A DNA stretch of 64,000 nt, taken from NCBI GenBank assembly GCA_964534125.1, contig CAZHOJ010000003.1, forward strand, positions 282,741-346,740, in the 5' to 3' direction. Within the stretch, counting starts at the first letter, position 1. Every line of letters starts with the position of its first letter. Positions 7,947 to 18,090 of this stretch are shown here, piece by piece. The notes beneath the pieces were generated by a model that saw nothing but the letters and a program-made list of their open reading frames with translations, was not told the DNA's origin and did no database searches. The stretch is from 2-02-FULL-55-14 sp964534125. Lineage in GTDB: Bacteria; Bacteroidota; Ignavibacteria; UBA10030. The translations under genes and the position numbers were made by a program.

Positions 7947-10349
7947 ATGAAGCGTACAATCGTTCTGTCATCGTCTGCTTTCGTCTTTATGTGTGTCGTG
8001 AGCAGCTGGGCGTTCGGGACCTATGGCGCGGGCAGCCTTCGCGAGACTGGACAGCAGCTCACGCTCATTCTCGTCAACATGCTCATCGGTCTTGGCGCGT
8101 CCTTTCTGGTTCTCCGGATTGTTGCGAAGCTGATCGGCCGGCGTATGAAGCCTTTCTCGCGAAAGGTGCACCGTGCCGTGGTCCTGACCACCATCACCGC
8201 GGGTCTGTTCGCTGCTCCGATGCTCAACTTTGAGATCGGACTAACACTTCGATATTTATTCGGGGACTTGACCGCATCCTCCCACCTCCTCGTCAACGAG
8301 TCCTCCGTATGGATGCTCCTTATCGCATCCATCGTTGGCTGGATCACAGTCGCGTATGTCCTCCCACTCATCTACGAGGAATGGATCGGACGCCGGTCAC
8401 GTATGGTCGCGCCCGTTGTATCCAGAAAGGAACGGTTGTTTCTGTTGTTGAAACTTGCTCTCGGCGGTTTCGTCGTCTGGCTGCTCGTCCTCGCAACAAT
8501 GTCGGGTGATTGGACGGGGATCCTCCAGCGAGGCGGTATCATGGACGACCTCACAGGATCAAGAAGAGTTGAAAGTGATTCCATTGTCGTCATTGATCTC
8601 ATATTGCCGGCAATGAGCCATTATACCTACCTGAACGGTGTACGTCGCGTCGGAATGGAGGTCGACAAGCATGGAGCAAGGATCAAGCTTGTTATCCTTC
8701 CGGCGGACCTTGAACAGTCGTCACGCATCGCCGGCGTCATCCGGGACATCGCGACTCAGGGCAATGTCGTGTTCGCAGTCCCCCCACAACATCGCACACG
8801 CAATACCGATATCCGTTTGGCAGAGAATCCTATCCATGACGCCATACCGATCGATTGGGGGGTGGCGAGCACCATGGATCTGAAAGACAGATATCTCTGG
8901 TGGCCACCCCTCACGTTCCGGCCAGTCGGGTACATCGAGGAGACCACGGGCGAGGTTGTGCCGGAGGCTGTGCTTCGCCTCGTCGCCCGTTTCGTGGATG
9001 ATGCAGACACGACACATGGACATGTTGAGGGATCCCGGTTCACAATGGGATCATATTCAACTGGCCTTTTTGCAGACGGAGAGGCACCAATTGTTCGGCG
9101 GCTTGCGACATGGAAGCTCCCTCGGGGCGCGGTCTCATGGCAGGAGGACAATGATACGCTCCGATATGCCTACAACAATATGCAGCTGACGACACTTGAC
9201 TCAGCCGGAGTGAACGCTTTCAGGGGGAAGATCGTCATCCTCGATCCCGGGGGTTCTGCGGGCTTCCCTGCTCAGGGAGAATCGTACGGCGAGACCGCGG
9301 CAATCATCACGCACCAGATACTCCGGGGATATTCCCGGACTCCTCTGGATACCTGGACGGACTGGATCGTTCTCGGTACACTGGTTGCCTGTATCGCGAT
9401 GATGCTCTACCTGCAGCCAATCGTCGCAGCGATTGTCATTTTTATGTTGGGGTACGGCGATCTGATCCTCGGTATGTGGATATCGAACCAGCTCGAGGTT
9501 GTTGCCCAGATCCTTCCGCCGGCGCTGACCGCCTTCTGGTCCGTCCCTGTGCTCCTTTTCGTACGGGTCTTTCATGACCGTCGGCGACTTGAGTCGCGGG
9601 AGAAGAAGCGGGCTGAGGAGGAACTCAAGACCGCCCGCGAGATGCAGATGGGACTCATGCCCACAGTGGATCCCACCATCCCCGGATTCCAGATCAGCGG
9701 CATCTGCCGTCCGGCGAACGAGGTGGGGGGCGACTTCTTCGACTATGTGTGGCTCGACGACCGAAAGACACGCCTGGGCATCGTCATCGTCGATGTGAGC
9801 GGCAAAGCTATGAAAGCGGCCATTACAGCGGTCCTCACAAGCGGCATGCTCTACCGGGAGATGGGGACTAAGGACACGCCCAAGACCATCCTTCGCAAGA
9901 TCAACAAGCCGATGTACCTCAAGACGGACCGCCGCGTGTTCACGGCGATGACATTCGCGGTGCTGGATGTGAAGAAAAAGACGCTCCAGCTGTCGAATGC
10001 CGGGCAGACATTCCCCGTCCTTATCCGGGGTGGGAAATCAGAACTGGTGCGCCTGAAGGGCCAGCGGCTCCCGCTGGGGGTACAGGAAGAGACGTTGTAT
10101 GAGGACCGGACGGTCCGGCTGAAGAAGGGAGATACGGTGCTGTTCTACACGGACGGTATCACGGAAGCGATGAACGAGAAGGGTGAGATGTACGGGTTCG
10201 AACGATTTGTCGAGGCGACGACAGCACTGGACACCGACCGCACTGCACGGCAGTCTGTAGGGTTGTTGATGGACTCTGTCACCGGCTTCGCAGGCTCTGC
10301 AGCGCAGCATGACGATATGACCATCGTCTCTCTCAGGGTGCTGGCATGA
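7947..10349 (+). CDS. CHASE2-like sensor / SpoIIE-family protein phosphatase
   Basis: This 800-residue protein opens with four to five membrane segments. A large extracytoplasmic region of CHASE2 type (ending GKIVILDPGG, then GETAAIITHQIL) is followed by three membrane helices. A coiled coil with EMQMGLMP leads into a PP2C/SpoIIE domain over about residues 565-800. All metal motifs are present: GGDFFD, VDVSGK, YTDGITEA, HDDMTIV. Family members dephosphorylate STAS-domain antagonists to release sigma factors or other targets of an RsbW-type kinase. It should be an inner-membrane stress or signal sensor. It overlaps the next gene by ATGA, implying translational coupling. Confidence 0.85.
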   Translation: MKRTIVLSSSAFVFMCVVSSWAFGTYGAGSLRETGQQLTLILVNMLIGLGASFLVLRIVAKLIGRRMKPFSRKVHRAVVLTTITAGLFAAPMLNFEIGLTLRYLFGDLTASSHLLVNESSVWMLLIASIVGWITVAYVLPLIYEEWIGRRSRMVAPVVSRKERLFLLLKLALGGFVVWLLVLATMSGDWTGILQRGGIMDDLTGSRRVESDSIVVIDLILPAMSHYTYLNGVRRVGMEVDKHGARIKLVILPADLEQSSRIAGVIRDIATQGNVVFAVPPQHRTRNTDIRLAENPIHDAIPIDWGVASTMDLKDRYLWWPPLTFRPVGYIEETTGEVVPEAVLRLVARFVDDADTTHGHVEGSRFTMGSYSTGLFADGEAPIVRRLATWKLPRGAVSWQEDNDTLRYAYNNMQLTTLDSAGVNAFRGKIVILDPGGSAGFPAQGESYGETAAIITHQILRGYSRTPLDTWTDWIVLGTLVACIAMMLYLQPIVAAIVIFMLGYGDLILGMWISNQLEVVAQILPPALTAFWSVPVLLFVRVFHDRRRLESREKKRAEEELKTAREMQMGLMPTVDPTIPGFQISGICRPANEVGGDFFDYVWLDDRKTRLGIVIVDVSGKAMKAAITAVLTSGMLYREMGTKDTPKTILRKINKPMYLKTDRRVFTAMTFAVLDVKKKTLQLSNAGQTFPVLIRGGKSELVRLKGQRLPLGVQEETLYEDRTVRLKKGDTVLFYTDGITEAMNEKGEMYGFERFVEATTALDTDRTARQSVGLLMDSVTGFAGSAAQHDDMTIVSLRVLA

Positions 10350-12817
10350 AGATCTCGCAATCATTGTCCCGCAATGAATGGACCGCGATCCTCACGGCTT
10401 GCGGCCTGCTGTATCTCCTCGGGGTGATGAATCTCCTTCTGGAACGATGGTGGCTGAACGCATGGAGTATCACATGGCTCCTGATCGGACTGGTTCCCTA
10501 TGCCGTCATCATACTGTTCCTCTCTCTGGTGGCTCTGCTTCTGGACCGGGCCCGGAGAGCGTACGGCTGGGATTCCACCAGGCCGAGCGTTCGTATTCTC
10601 CGCACAGGCGTATTGTTTGCAACGGCTTTTCTCTCGGGCCTGCTCGGACAAGTGGCGTTCAACGTGGCCCTGAATCTGACAGGGCGCATACAGGTGGATA
10701 TTTTCCGGGTCTACCCGACAGAGCTCATCGCAGGCATAACTGCCGGGATCGTGATCCTTGTCCTCATGTGGGCATATGGCACTCAGCGCCGGTTCATTGT
10801 TGCGGTCGGTGTGCTAGGTGCAGCACTGTATGTGCTGCCCTCTGTCGTTCCTGGCTCTCTCCAACGGGATCTGGAAGCTGGATGGATCGATGTGCTGAAC
10901 AGCACCAATCCGGATCCCGCATATGTTCCGGACACGTCTGTCGTTGTCATCCATCTGGATTCCTGGACAGGGGCCGAGGACATGCGTTCGCTCTTCCGGC
11001 TCATCGCCCGGTCTGGTCCGTCTGCGATAGGGATCATGTTTCCTGTGTACACCTTCGTGGATGCCGGGAAGGATCCCACGATGTACGCTATTCTTCCCAA
11101 AGAGCGGACAGTGTTTGGGGTCTTCCCATATGGAAAAGACCGAGACACACCAGACACATGGAATCGGCTCGAACGCGTTACCGATGTACGTTCCGGAAGC
11201 GCGTCGGGCGTGAACTCTGAAGAAAAGTGGTTCCTGCCCAGGGGCACGTATCTGCCTGTTATTCAGCAAGACTCCCTTCTCCGCTTCTCCCATCGTGCAT
11301 GTGACGCCGGTCTCGCACTGGCCCTCATCCACCGGAACGCTGACCTGCCTCTCCCCATAGAACGCGTATCTTCTCTCTTGTTTGGCGAAACCATTCGGAT
11401 CGACGGACTCTCTATTCCAACAACATCAACCGGAGCCGCCATTGTCAACCGGTTCAGGGACGAGAGCGTTTGGGGCCAGGCAGTACTCAAAGCTGAGCAA
11501 CGGGAAATGCCCTTCGGAGGCGGAGTGGCCCTGTATCTGCACCCACATGGGCTCCAGGGTTCGGACGGCTATGTCATGCCCAAACGCATGGCAGACGGGT
11601 CCGAAGATGTTGCATTCGGCGTGCCGGGTCCCTACGCAGCCAGCACAGACACGGATCACATTCCGGGGCTTCGGGGAAGGATCGTTCTCATAACCATGCG
11701 GTCGCAGCATGATGTTCCGAAAATCCTTCCCCAGCATATGGAGGCCGCAGAGGATGCTGCAGGGACCTCCTATAACGCTATCATCAAGGGTCTGCTGGTC
11801 GTCGATCCGATACGCTCCCTGAACGATACGATTTCATCGATCCTGTTCCTGCTAATGATGCTGTTGGTGCTCTGGCTCTTCAGGCGCCATCGGCCCTTCA
11901 GAGCAGCAGTCCAGGTCACTATGATCACGATAGCCGCTCTCCTTATCGGGGTGATCCTCTTCGGTGTTGCAGACGTCCACATCCCCGGTTCACCCGTACT
12001 GATCCCCGCCGGGCTGGGACTCATCATCCTCTTCCCTGCTGAGCTGGCGAGAGAGCGCCGACTCATCCAGGCAGAACGGGCCAGACTCTCTTCTGAACTC
12101 AAAACTGCCCACGACATGCAGATGGGTCTGATGCCGAAGGAGGATCCGGTCATTCCGGGACTCGACATTTCTGCATCCTGTGTACCTGCTTCCGAAGTTG
12201 GGGGGGATTTCTATGATTTTGTCTGGCTGGACCGGAGACATACGAAGCTCGGCATCGCGGTAGCAGATGTGTCAGGGAAAGCCATGAAGGCAGCCATGAC
12301 CGCCGTGATGACCAGCGGGATGCTCTCTAGCGAGGTACAAAAAAGCAGCTCCCCCAGAGAAGTCCTCCGGCGCATCAATCATCCGCTCTACATCAGATCG
12401 GACAGACGTGTTTTTACCGCGTTGGCGTTTGCCGTGATAAACACCAAAGACAAAACTCTGACATACTCCAGCGCAGGACAAACACCGCCCGCACTTGTGC
12501 GGAGAGCCAGGATCCAAGATCTCAAGATCCAAGGAGTACGTCTGCCGTTGGGAGTAAAGGAAGACGTGATATATAAGGAGCTGAAGCTCGTGCTGCAGAA
12601 AGGCGACGTACTGGTGCTGTCCACGGATGGCATCGTCGAGGCGATGAATGCAAAGAAGGAGCTGTATGGATTCGAGAGGTTCCATGCTGCGCTGGAGAAA
12701 TGGCACGATCTGCCGGCAACGGCCATCCGAGACAGGCTGCTGGCGGATGTGAAGGAGTTTGCAGGAACAACGGCACAGTATGATGATATGACTGTTGTCA
12801 TTGTGAAGATCATGTAG
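10346..12817 (+). CDS. second CHASE2-like sensor / SpoIIE-family protein phosphatase
   Basis: This 823-residue paralog of the preceding gene has the same plan: N-terminal membrane helices, a CHASE2-like extracytoplasmic domain (GLRGRIVLITMRSQ near 430), three membrane helices, EMQ-type coiled coil (AHDMQMGLMP) and a SpoIIE phosphatase domain with GGDFYD, VADVSGK, STDGIVEA and YDDMTVV intact. The sensor halves of the two proteins are much more diverged than the phosphatase halves, so they probably read different cues and feed the same downstream switch. The start at 10346 overlaps the upstream stop (ATGA). Its 3' end shares a 61-bp identical block with the truncated copy at 7197-7859. Confidence 0.85.
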   Translation: MKISQSLSRNEWTAILTACGLLYLLGVMNLLLERWWLNAWSITWLLIGLVPYAVIILFLSLVALLLDRARRAYGWDSTRPSVRILRTGVLFATAFLSGLLGQVAFNVALNLTGRIQVDIFRVYPTELIAGITAGIVILVLMWAYGTQRRFIVAVGVLGAALYVLPSVVPGSLQRDLEAGWIDVLNSTNPDPAYVPDTSVVVIHLDSWTGAEDMRSLFRLIARSGPSAIGIMFPVYTFVDAGKDPTMYAILPKERTVFGVFPYGKDRDTPDTWNRLERVTDVRSGSASGVNSEEKWFLPRGTYLPVIQQDSLLRFSHRACDAGLALALIHRNADLPLPIERVSSLLFGETIRIDGLSIPTTSTGAAIVNRFRDESVWGQAVLKAEQREMPFGGGVALYLHPHGLQGSDGYVMPKRMADGSEDVAFGVPGPYAASTDTDHIPGLRGRIVLITMRSQHDVPKILPQHMEAAEDAAGTSYNAIIKGLLVVDPIRSLNDTISSILFLLMMLLVLWLFRRHRPFRAAVQVTMITIAALLIGVILFGVADVHIPGSPVLIPAGLGLIILFPAELARERRLIQAERARLSSELKTAHDMQMGLMPKEDPVIPGLDISASCVPASEVGGDFYDFVWLDRRHTKLGIAVADVSGKAMKAAMTAVMTSGMLSSEVQKSSSPREVLRRINHPLYIRSDRRVFTALAFAVINTKDKTLTYSSAGQTPPALVRRARIQDLKIQGVRLPLGVKEDVIYKELKLVLQKGDVLVLSTDGIVEAMNAKKELYGFERFHAALEKWHDLPATAIRDRLLADVKEFAGTTAQYDDMTVVIVKIM

Positions 12818-12818
12818 A

Positions 12819-12874
12819 GATGGAAGATGAGAGATAAGAGACATCAGACCAAAGATGGAAGATGAAAGACGGCA
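12819..12874. repeat. perfect run of eight 7-bp units
   Basis: Immediately after the phosphatase stop codon, eight consecutive heptamers follow the pattern GANNNNA (for example GATGGAA, GATGAGA). It fills most of the space before the RsbW-like gene, so it is probably within the operon transcript. Confidence 0.8.
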
Positions 12875-12941
12875 GAATATTTCTGAATGAAGATCCAGCT
12901 GCTACCTGACGGAAAATCGCATGGGTGAAGGAGACATCGCG

Positions 12942-13373
12942 ATGAAAGATCATACGAACATGGTCGAGGTCCACCTGCCGAACGAGCTCGGCTACGAAAA
13001 GATAGCCATGGAAGCGGCGGCGGCGACCGCAAAGATGCTCGGCTTCTCACCGGACCGCGTGGACGACCTCCGTACAGCGGTGAGCGAGGCCTGTATTAAT
13101 GCCATCGAGCATGGACCGAAACAGCAGAGGACAGAGCGTCTTCTGATCACGCTCAAGGCCGGCGAAGGAGAGCTTCAGGTGGAGGTCCACGATACAGGCG
13201 ATCCATATACAATCCCCCACAAGAGACCCAACCTGAAGCGGAAAATGGAGGGAGGCTCTCCGCCCCGCGGCTGGGGGCTCTTCCTCATCAGGAACCTCGT
13301 CGACAAGTTCGAAGTGGCCGCCAGCGAAGGCGGCAACGTGACACGCATGATCATCACCCTGCACAAGAGTTGA
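12942..13373 (+). CDS. RsbW-like anti-sigma factor / serine kinase
   Basis: This is a 143-residue GHKL ATPase of the anti-sigma type. The N-box EACINAIEHG (about 49-58) is followed by EVHDTG (G1, 81-86) and PRGWGLFLIRNLVD (G2, about 109-121). Such kinases phosphorylate a STAS antagonist and bind a sigma factor or other target. The start at 12942 is preferred over ATG 12921 because AAGGAG lies eight bases upstream. The STAS gene follows 24 bp later, and the two membrane phosphatases precede it, giving a complete partner-switching module. No sigma factor gene is visible in the window. Confidence 0.85.
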   Translation: MKDHTNMVEVHLPNELGYEKIAMEAAAATAKMLGFSPDRVDDLRTAVSEACINAIEHGPKQQRTERLLITLKAGEGELQVEVHDTGDPYTIPHKRPNLKRKMEGGSPPRGWGLFLIRNLVDKFEVAASEGGNVTRMIITLHKS

Positions 13374-13397
13374 GCACTATCATCCAAGGAGCCATCT

Positions 13398-13757
13398 ATG
13401 GACCAGCAACCGACCATCGACATCGTCACCCGGGACAATACGGCGGTGCTGAACATCACGGGGGACGTGACCAGCTTCGCCGAAGAGCCGGTGATGAACG
13501 CTTATTCGAAGGCTTCCCAGGAGGGAAGCAAGAACATCCTCCTGAAATTCCAGGAGGCGACCTACATCAACAGCGCCGGCATCGCCATCATCATCGGCAT
13601 GATGTCGGACGCTCAGAAGGCGAAGCAGCGGGTCGCTGTCTGCGGTCTGTCAAACCATTTCAAGAAGATCTTCGACATGATCGGCCTGGTCGACTACCTC
13701 GAACTCTACGATGACGAGCAGCAGGCGCTGGACAAGCTGAACAAGAAGAAGCGATGA
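13398..13757 (+). CDS. STAS-domain anti-sigma factor antagonist
   Basis: This 119-residue protein has the fold of SpoIIAA/RsbV. The phosphorylation site is in ATYINSAGIAII, with Ser59 in the position phosphorylated by the kinase; the usual DSSG is NSAG here. AAGGAG precedes the ATG. The stop overlaps the cyclase start by ATGA. It is the expected substrate of both the RsbW-like kinase and the two SpoIIE phosphatases upstream. A Lys-rich C-terminus (KLNKKKR) is slightly unusual. Confidence 0.88.
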   Translation: MDQQPTIDIVTRDNTAVLNITGDVTSFAEEPVMNAYSKASQEGSKNILLKFQEATYINSAGIAIIIGMMSDAQKAKQRVAVCGLSNHFKKIFDMIGLVDYLELYDDEQQALDKLNKKKR

Positions 13758-15013
13758 GACGACGATCCGCTCTGCCGCAGCGGAACGAGATCCTCGGCGA
13801 CCTGGAACGCCTGCAGCGCCTGCATGTGGGGCTCGAGGCGCGTCTGCAGACAATTCTTGACCTCACACACCCGGACCAGACGTCAGGACAGCTTCCGTCG
13901 CTCGAGGAATCTCTGGCCTCGACGCTCTACAGCCTTGTCGGCAACTTCGGCACGCTCGGCGGTGCCGTCTATGTGATACGCCGTCAGGTCCCTTCCGCAC
14001 AGCGTGTGGCATCGACCGTCCTGCCCCGCAATCACTGTGAGGACCTCGCGGCAGCCCTCGCAGCGGCCAATCTGACCGACTTTCCGTCGAAGATCCTTTC
14101 CGCACGATCGTTCAAGTCCCTGCGGGCATTTCCGGGAGTCGCCGAGCTGCTCCGGTCCATGAAGGTCTCTGTCCTTGCCCCCCTTCCGCTTGGGAAAGAC
14201 CAGAGCGCGTTCATCATCCTCGGCCGGCGCATGAACCGGAAGCCATTCTCCAGGGCCGATGTATCGGTCCTTTCCGTTCTCATTGCCACGGCCTCGCTCT
14301 CCGCCAGGTTCGCGGGGATGATGCAGACGAACCTCGAGCTCCAGATGCAGCGGTTCAGGGTCCAGGGATTGCTCGAGGAGTTCATCGCCCCAGAGGTCGT
14401 CCAGCAGCTATTGTCCAGCCCCCGACGTCGGGCCACCACTGACCGCCGTCGGGTCAGTGTGCTCATGGCGGACATCCGGAACTTCACTGCAACGTCGGAG
14501 ATCACCCCGCCGGAGGTCCTCGTCCGATGCATGAACTCGTTTTACGACTCAGTGGCGGCCGTGACGATGCGACATGGGGGCACGGTCGACAAGTTCATCG
14601 GTGATGCCATCCTTGCCGTCTTTGGCGCTCCCGTTGCAATGGACGACCATGCTCAACGGGCGGTCAGGGCGGGTCAGGACATGGTGCGGATCTTCGAGGA
14701 GCTGAAAGAGAAAGAAGAGGAGTTCGGAGAGGTCTTCCGATCGTCTGGACTCGGCGTCGGGATCGCCACCGGCGAGGTCATCAGCGGCTCGATGGGGTCT
14801 GGCAAGCGGGTCGACTACACGGTGATCGGACGAACGGTCAACCTGGCAGCACGCATTACCTCCCTTGCTGGTCCGCAGCAGGTCGTCTTCGATGAGACCA
14901 CGCGAGCAGACCTCGGAGACAGCATCACCTTCTCGACGCTCCCCTCACAACTTGTGAAGGGGATCGGGGAGAAAGTTGCGCTCTTCGAGGCAGGAGATGG
15001 CTCACAAGAATGA
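13754..15013 (+). CDS. GAF-linked class III adenylate/guanylate cyclase
   Basis: The protein has 419 residues and no membrane segment. A GAF-like domain covers about 45-190. A helical linker then leads to the cyclase domain (about 232-405). Metal residues are Asp240 (VLMADIRNF) and Asp284 (DKFIGDAILAVFG). Lys280 and Thr356 (DYTVIGRTVNLAARI) are the purine-reading pair seen in bacterial adenylate cyclases, with Asn363 and Arg367 for catalysis. It is thus probably active and makes cAMP. Its start overlaps the STAS stop, so it belongs to the partner-switching operon. A single-domain cyclic-nucleotide-binding protein lies at 18711-19103. Confidence 0.87.
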   Translation: MRRRSALPQRNEILGDLERLQRLHVGLEARLQTILDLTHPDQTSGQLPSLEESLASTLYSLVGNFGTLGGAVYVIRRQVPSAQRVASTVLPRNHCEDLAAALAAANLTDFPSKILSARSFKSLRAFPGVAELLRSMKVSVLAPLPLGKDQSAFIILGRRMNRKPFSRADVSVLSVLIATASLSARFAGMMQTNLELQMQRFRVQGLLEEFIAPEVVQQLLSSPRRRATTDRRRVSVLMADIRNFTATSEITPPEVLVRCMNSFYDSVAAVTMRHGGTVDKFIGDAILAVFGAPVAMDDHAQRAVRAGQDMVRIFEELKEKEEEFGEVFRSSGLGVGIATGEVISGSMGSGKRVDYTVIGRTVNLAARITSLAGPQQVVFDETTRADLGDSITFSTLPSQLVKGIGEKVALFEAGDGSQE

Positions 15014-15071
15014 TCTGGCGGAGGTCCTGCACTTCCCTGTCAGAGATGCCATTTCTGACTTCCGTCACCCC

Positions 15072-15117
15072 CGCCTGCCGGCTCACGGTTAACGGTTCAC
15101 TGTTCCCTTTCCCCGTT
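15072..15117. repeat. heptamer array between convergent genes
   Basis: Units of the type CTCACGG and TTCACTG follow one another at 7-bp spacing between the cyclase and the convergent esterase gene. No conventional terminator is seen. Confidence 0.6.
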
Positions 15118-17358
15118 CTACCGCAGCAATATCATCCTCCGCACCTGCATCACATCCCCTACCAACAGACGATAGAAATACACGCCGCTCGGGAATCCCT
15201 GCGCACTCCAGGTCACCGAATGCGAGCCCGCGGGAAGGACATCGCTCATAAGCACAGCCACTTCACGCCCAAGCACGTCGAACACTGACACCTTCGCATA
15301 TCCTCTCTCCTCCATCCTCCATCCTATCGTCGTACTCGGGTTGAATGGGTTCGGGTAGTTCTGCTCAAGAGTGAAGTCTACGGGCGTCTGCACCGTATTG
15401 TCCACACCTGTGACGACAGGATATTTCAGCCGCACGTCGTCCAGGTAGATCGTCCCCGACGTCACCGTTCCGGCCGTTGTGGCAGGGGCAAGCTGTATCT
15501 CGATGCGCTTGAGCGCCAGCGGATAGCTCACGTTCGACACTCCCGAGAGAGGCGTCAGGCCGATCATCGCCGCATTGACCGCGAGGAACTTCGTGCTGTC
15601 GTTCAGGTATTTCAGGCCGAGAGCACGGAATATATTCCCCTCGGCATCTTCGAATCGGTAGTAGAGCCTATGCCGGCGGCCGTCGGTCTGGGCATCCAGA
15701 TAAATCGAGTCGGGAATCCCATAGATGGGGATATCTTTGTTCAGGTAGATCATGTACGGCGACTTCGAGACATCATACGTAAGCGAATACTCGATGCCGA
15801 ACCACTGGTTCTGCTCCCCACCTGTAGTGGTCACGATGCCCACGAAAAGCGAATCCAGGGTCGGCCCCTCGAAGGTCCAGCCGGTCAATTCATGCAACGG
15901 ATCGATAGTCTGAAAGCCGCTTGCCACCTCCACACGGACCTCACTCGTATCGCTATAGCCGCCGAGCGTTGCGATGATATGCGTGGTGCCTGTCTGTTTT
16001 CCCGTGAAGACACCTGCCGCATCGACTGTCCCTACCGATGGATCCGTCGAGACGAGCGAGAACATCGAGATTGGTATATCGTACTTCAGCGAGTCGGCAT
16101 CATACGTATCGATCCGCAAGGCCACTGTGCGCGACGTGTCTGTGACAACCAGCTTCGGCCGGATCTCGAAGAACGCGAAATCGAAGGTGGATACATAGCA
16201 GGAATCCGTGACACCATTGAACAGCGCATAGACGTAGCCGCTGTCTGCATGGTCTGACGGCGTGAAGATGCCCGTCGGTGCGATGGTCCCGATGCCCGCA
16301 TCGCAGCTGTACTGCACCATCGATTGCGGCAGCATGATGCGGTTCCCGTTCGGGTCGAGAACGGTCGAGGTGAAGAGGTGCCTGTCGTACCGGAAGACTC
16401 TCAGCGAATCGGACGCGAGCTGCATCGATGTCAGGTCCTGCGGAGCAACGGACGAGAGAACGATAAGGGAATAGAGGAATTCGGCGGCGAACCCACGGAG
16501 GATGTCCTCGTTGCCGCCGTGAGCCATAGTGGGGAAGAACATGCTCTGTGTGTAGATGCCGAGCTCAGTAGCGACCCGGTCGATGCGGACGCCGCCGTAG
16601 ATGACGATCGTGAAATCCGTCGAGACGCCGCTGTCAGGCGGGACGACCGGATCGAGCAGTCCGTGGAAATTGGCGACCGGAACATCGCCTGCTTCGATCC
16701 ATGACGGATCCATCGTCGCGCCGACGTAATTGACGATCCCATGGATCCCCGTCGAGTAGCCGGGATTTCCGCTGGTCCCTTCGATGTCACCCCATGTCAC
16801 CTGGTCCACGTCCGGAGGGATCTCATCCTGGTCCCAGTACGCATAATGTACTGCCACCATCGAGCCGGCCGATGAACCGTAGAGATAGATGTGAGAGGTA
16901 TCGATACTGTACTCTGCCGCTTTCGACCTGAGAAATCTCACCGCCGCCTTGGTGTCCTGCACTCCTCTGAGCAATTCCTCAAGGATCGTCGTCACGCCCT
17001 TCGGGGATTCGATGCCCAGGCGATAGTCGATGGTCGCCGCGACATATCCGCGGCGGGCCGCATCGCTGCAGAAGGTCGCCATACCCCCCCGGTCGCCGCT
17101 TATCAGACTCCCCCCGTGGATGAACACGATGAGCGGCCGTGATTGCATCGTATCGCCGGTCGGGACGTAGAGGTCGAGGCGCAGCGTATCGACCGAGCCG
17201 CTGATGCCGGTGTTGCTGCCGAACACGATCCCCGCGGTCGTCGTGGCCGAGGGGAAGATAAGGTCTTTGAATCTTGTCTGGGCGTCCGAAGCTGAGGCGA
17301 AGAGGATCACGGAGGCGATCACCAGCGCCCGGAGACTTGAGCGATGCGGAGAGAGCAT
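15118..17358 (-). CDS. secreted esterase with Big-type domain and T9SS sorting domain
   Basis: The protein has 746 residues. A signal peptide (ends ASDAQ) precedes an alpha/beta-hydrolase domain with HGGS (81-84) and GSSAG (Ser163). A bacterial Ig-like (Big_2) domain follows, recognisable by VSTDPSVGTVDAAGVFTGKQTGTTHI. A beta-sandwich resembling a carbohydrate-binding module comes next (DPLHELTGWTFEGPTLDS to IYLDDVRLKYP). The C-terminus is a type A T9SS sorting domain (NYPNPFNPSTTIGW). The start at 17358 has AGGAAG upstream. Cell-surface or released ester hydrolysis, perhaps on polysaccharide acyl groups, is likely. Four 7-bp units sit at 15301-15328 inside the sorting domain. Confidence 0.82.
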   Translation of the reverse strand: MLSPHRSSLRALVIASVILFASASDAQTRFKDLIFPSATTTAGIVFGSNTGISGSVDTLRLDLYVPTGDTMQSRPLIVFIHGGSLISGDRGGMATFCSDAARRGYVAATIDYRLGIESPKGVTTILEELLRGVQDTKAAVRFLRSKAAEYSIDTSHIYLYGSSAGSMVAVHYAYWDQDEIPPDVDQVTWGDIEGTSGNPGYSTGIHGIVNYVGATMDPSWIEAGDVPVANFHGLLDPVVPPDSGVSTDFTIVIYGGVRIDRVATELGIYTQSMFFPTMAHGGNEDILRGFAAEFLYSLIVLSSVAPQDLTSMQLASDSLRVFRYDRHLFTSTVLDPNGNRIMLPQSMVQYSCDAGIGTIAPTGIFTPSDHADSGYVYALFNGVTDSCYVSTFDFAFFEIRPKLVVTDTSRTVALRIDTYDADSLKYDIPISMFSLVSTDPSVGTVDAAGVFTGKQTGTTHIIATLGGYSDTSEVRVEVASGFQTIDPLHELTGWTFEGPTLDSLFVGIVTTTGGEQNQWFGIEYSLTYDVSKSPYMIYLNKDIPIYGIPDSIYLDAQTDGRRHRLYYRFEDAEGNIFRALGLKYLNDSTKFLAVNAAMIGLTPLSGVSNVSYPLALKRIEIQLAPATTAGTVTSGTIYLDDVRLKYPVVTGVDNTVQTPVDFTLEQNYPNPFNPSTTIGWRMEERGYAKVSVFDVLGREVAVLMSDVLPAGSHSVTWSAQGFPSGVYFYRLLVGDVMQVRRMILLR

Positions 17359-17565
17359 TGCGTTCTTCCTTTCTTTTCCCCCTTCGATCGAACCGGGAAT
17401 CATCAATTTGACCCAGCGGAAGCCCATTGTCAAGAAGAGGGTTCTCCCTGGCATTCCCATTCGTGCGATGTGGCTGCATGCAGGGAATTCTTCAGGAAAC
17501 TCTTGGCCCTCTGAACGGATTTTCTATCATATTGGTGACAACCATCCTCGCAGAAGGACACAACC

Positions 17566-18090
17566 ATGAAGAATCCTCTCGTGTGCCTGGCCACCCTCCT
17601 CATCGGTTGCGTGAGCGTTCCGGAGAACGTCACCCCCATCGAACCGTTCGAGCTTGAACGATATCTTGGGACATGGTACGAGATCGCGCGCCTCGACCAC
17701 TCCTTCGAGCGCGGCCTGAGCCGCGTGACCGCGAACTACACGATGCGTGATGACGGAGGTGTGCGTGTCCTGAACCGGGGATACAACGAGGAGAAGAAGG
17801 AGTGGAGGGAAGCCGAAGGAAAAGCGTACTTCGTGGAGCGATCGGACCAGGGTTTCCTGAAGGTGTCGTTCTTCGGTCCGTTCTACGGATCATACATCAT
17901 CGTAGAGCTGGATCAGGAGGACTACCAGTACTCGCTCGTCTGCGGTCCGGACAAGGACTACCTGTGGATCCTCTCGCGGACACCGGCGATGGATGAGGCG
18001 ACGAAGGAGAAGCTTGTGACAAAGGCGAGGGAATTGGGGTTTGAGACGGAGAAGCTGATCTATGTAGAACAAAACGAAATCGGAAAGTAG
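17566..18090 (+). CDS. blc: outer-membrane lipocalin Blc
   Basis: The protein has 174 residues. A lipoprotein signal peptide with lipobox LLIGC is followed by the bacterial lipocalin signature YLGTWYEIARLDHSFERG and a strand pattern ending DYLWILSRTP. Blc-type lipocalins bind fatty acids or lysophospholipids on the inner face of the outer membrane and are often induced by envelope stress. AGAAGG precedes the ATG, and TATCATATT about 35 bp upstream could be a -10 region. It is divergent from the esterase gene. Confidence 0.92.
   Translation: MKNPLVCLATLLIGCVSVPENVTPIEPFELERYLGTWYEIARLDHSFERGLSRVTANYTMRDDGGVRVLNRGYNEEKKEWREAEGKAYFVERSDQGFLKVSFFGPFYGSYIIVELDQEDYQYSLVCGPDKDYLWILSRTPAMDEATKEKLVTKARELGFETEKLIYVEQNEIGK

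Noticed and set aside
7907..8233. Short frame overlapping the first phosphatase gene
   Set aside because: It overlaps the membrane-sensor gene in another frame and has no family features.
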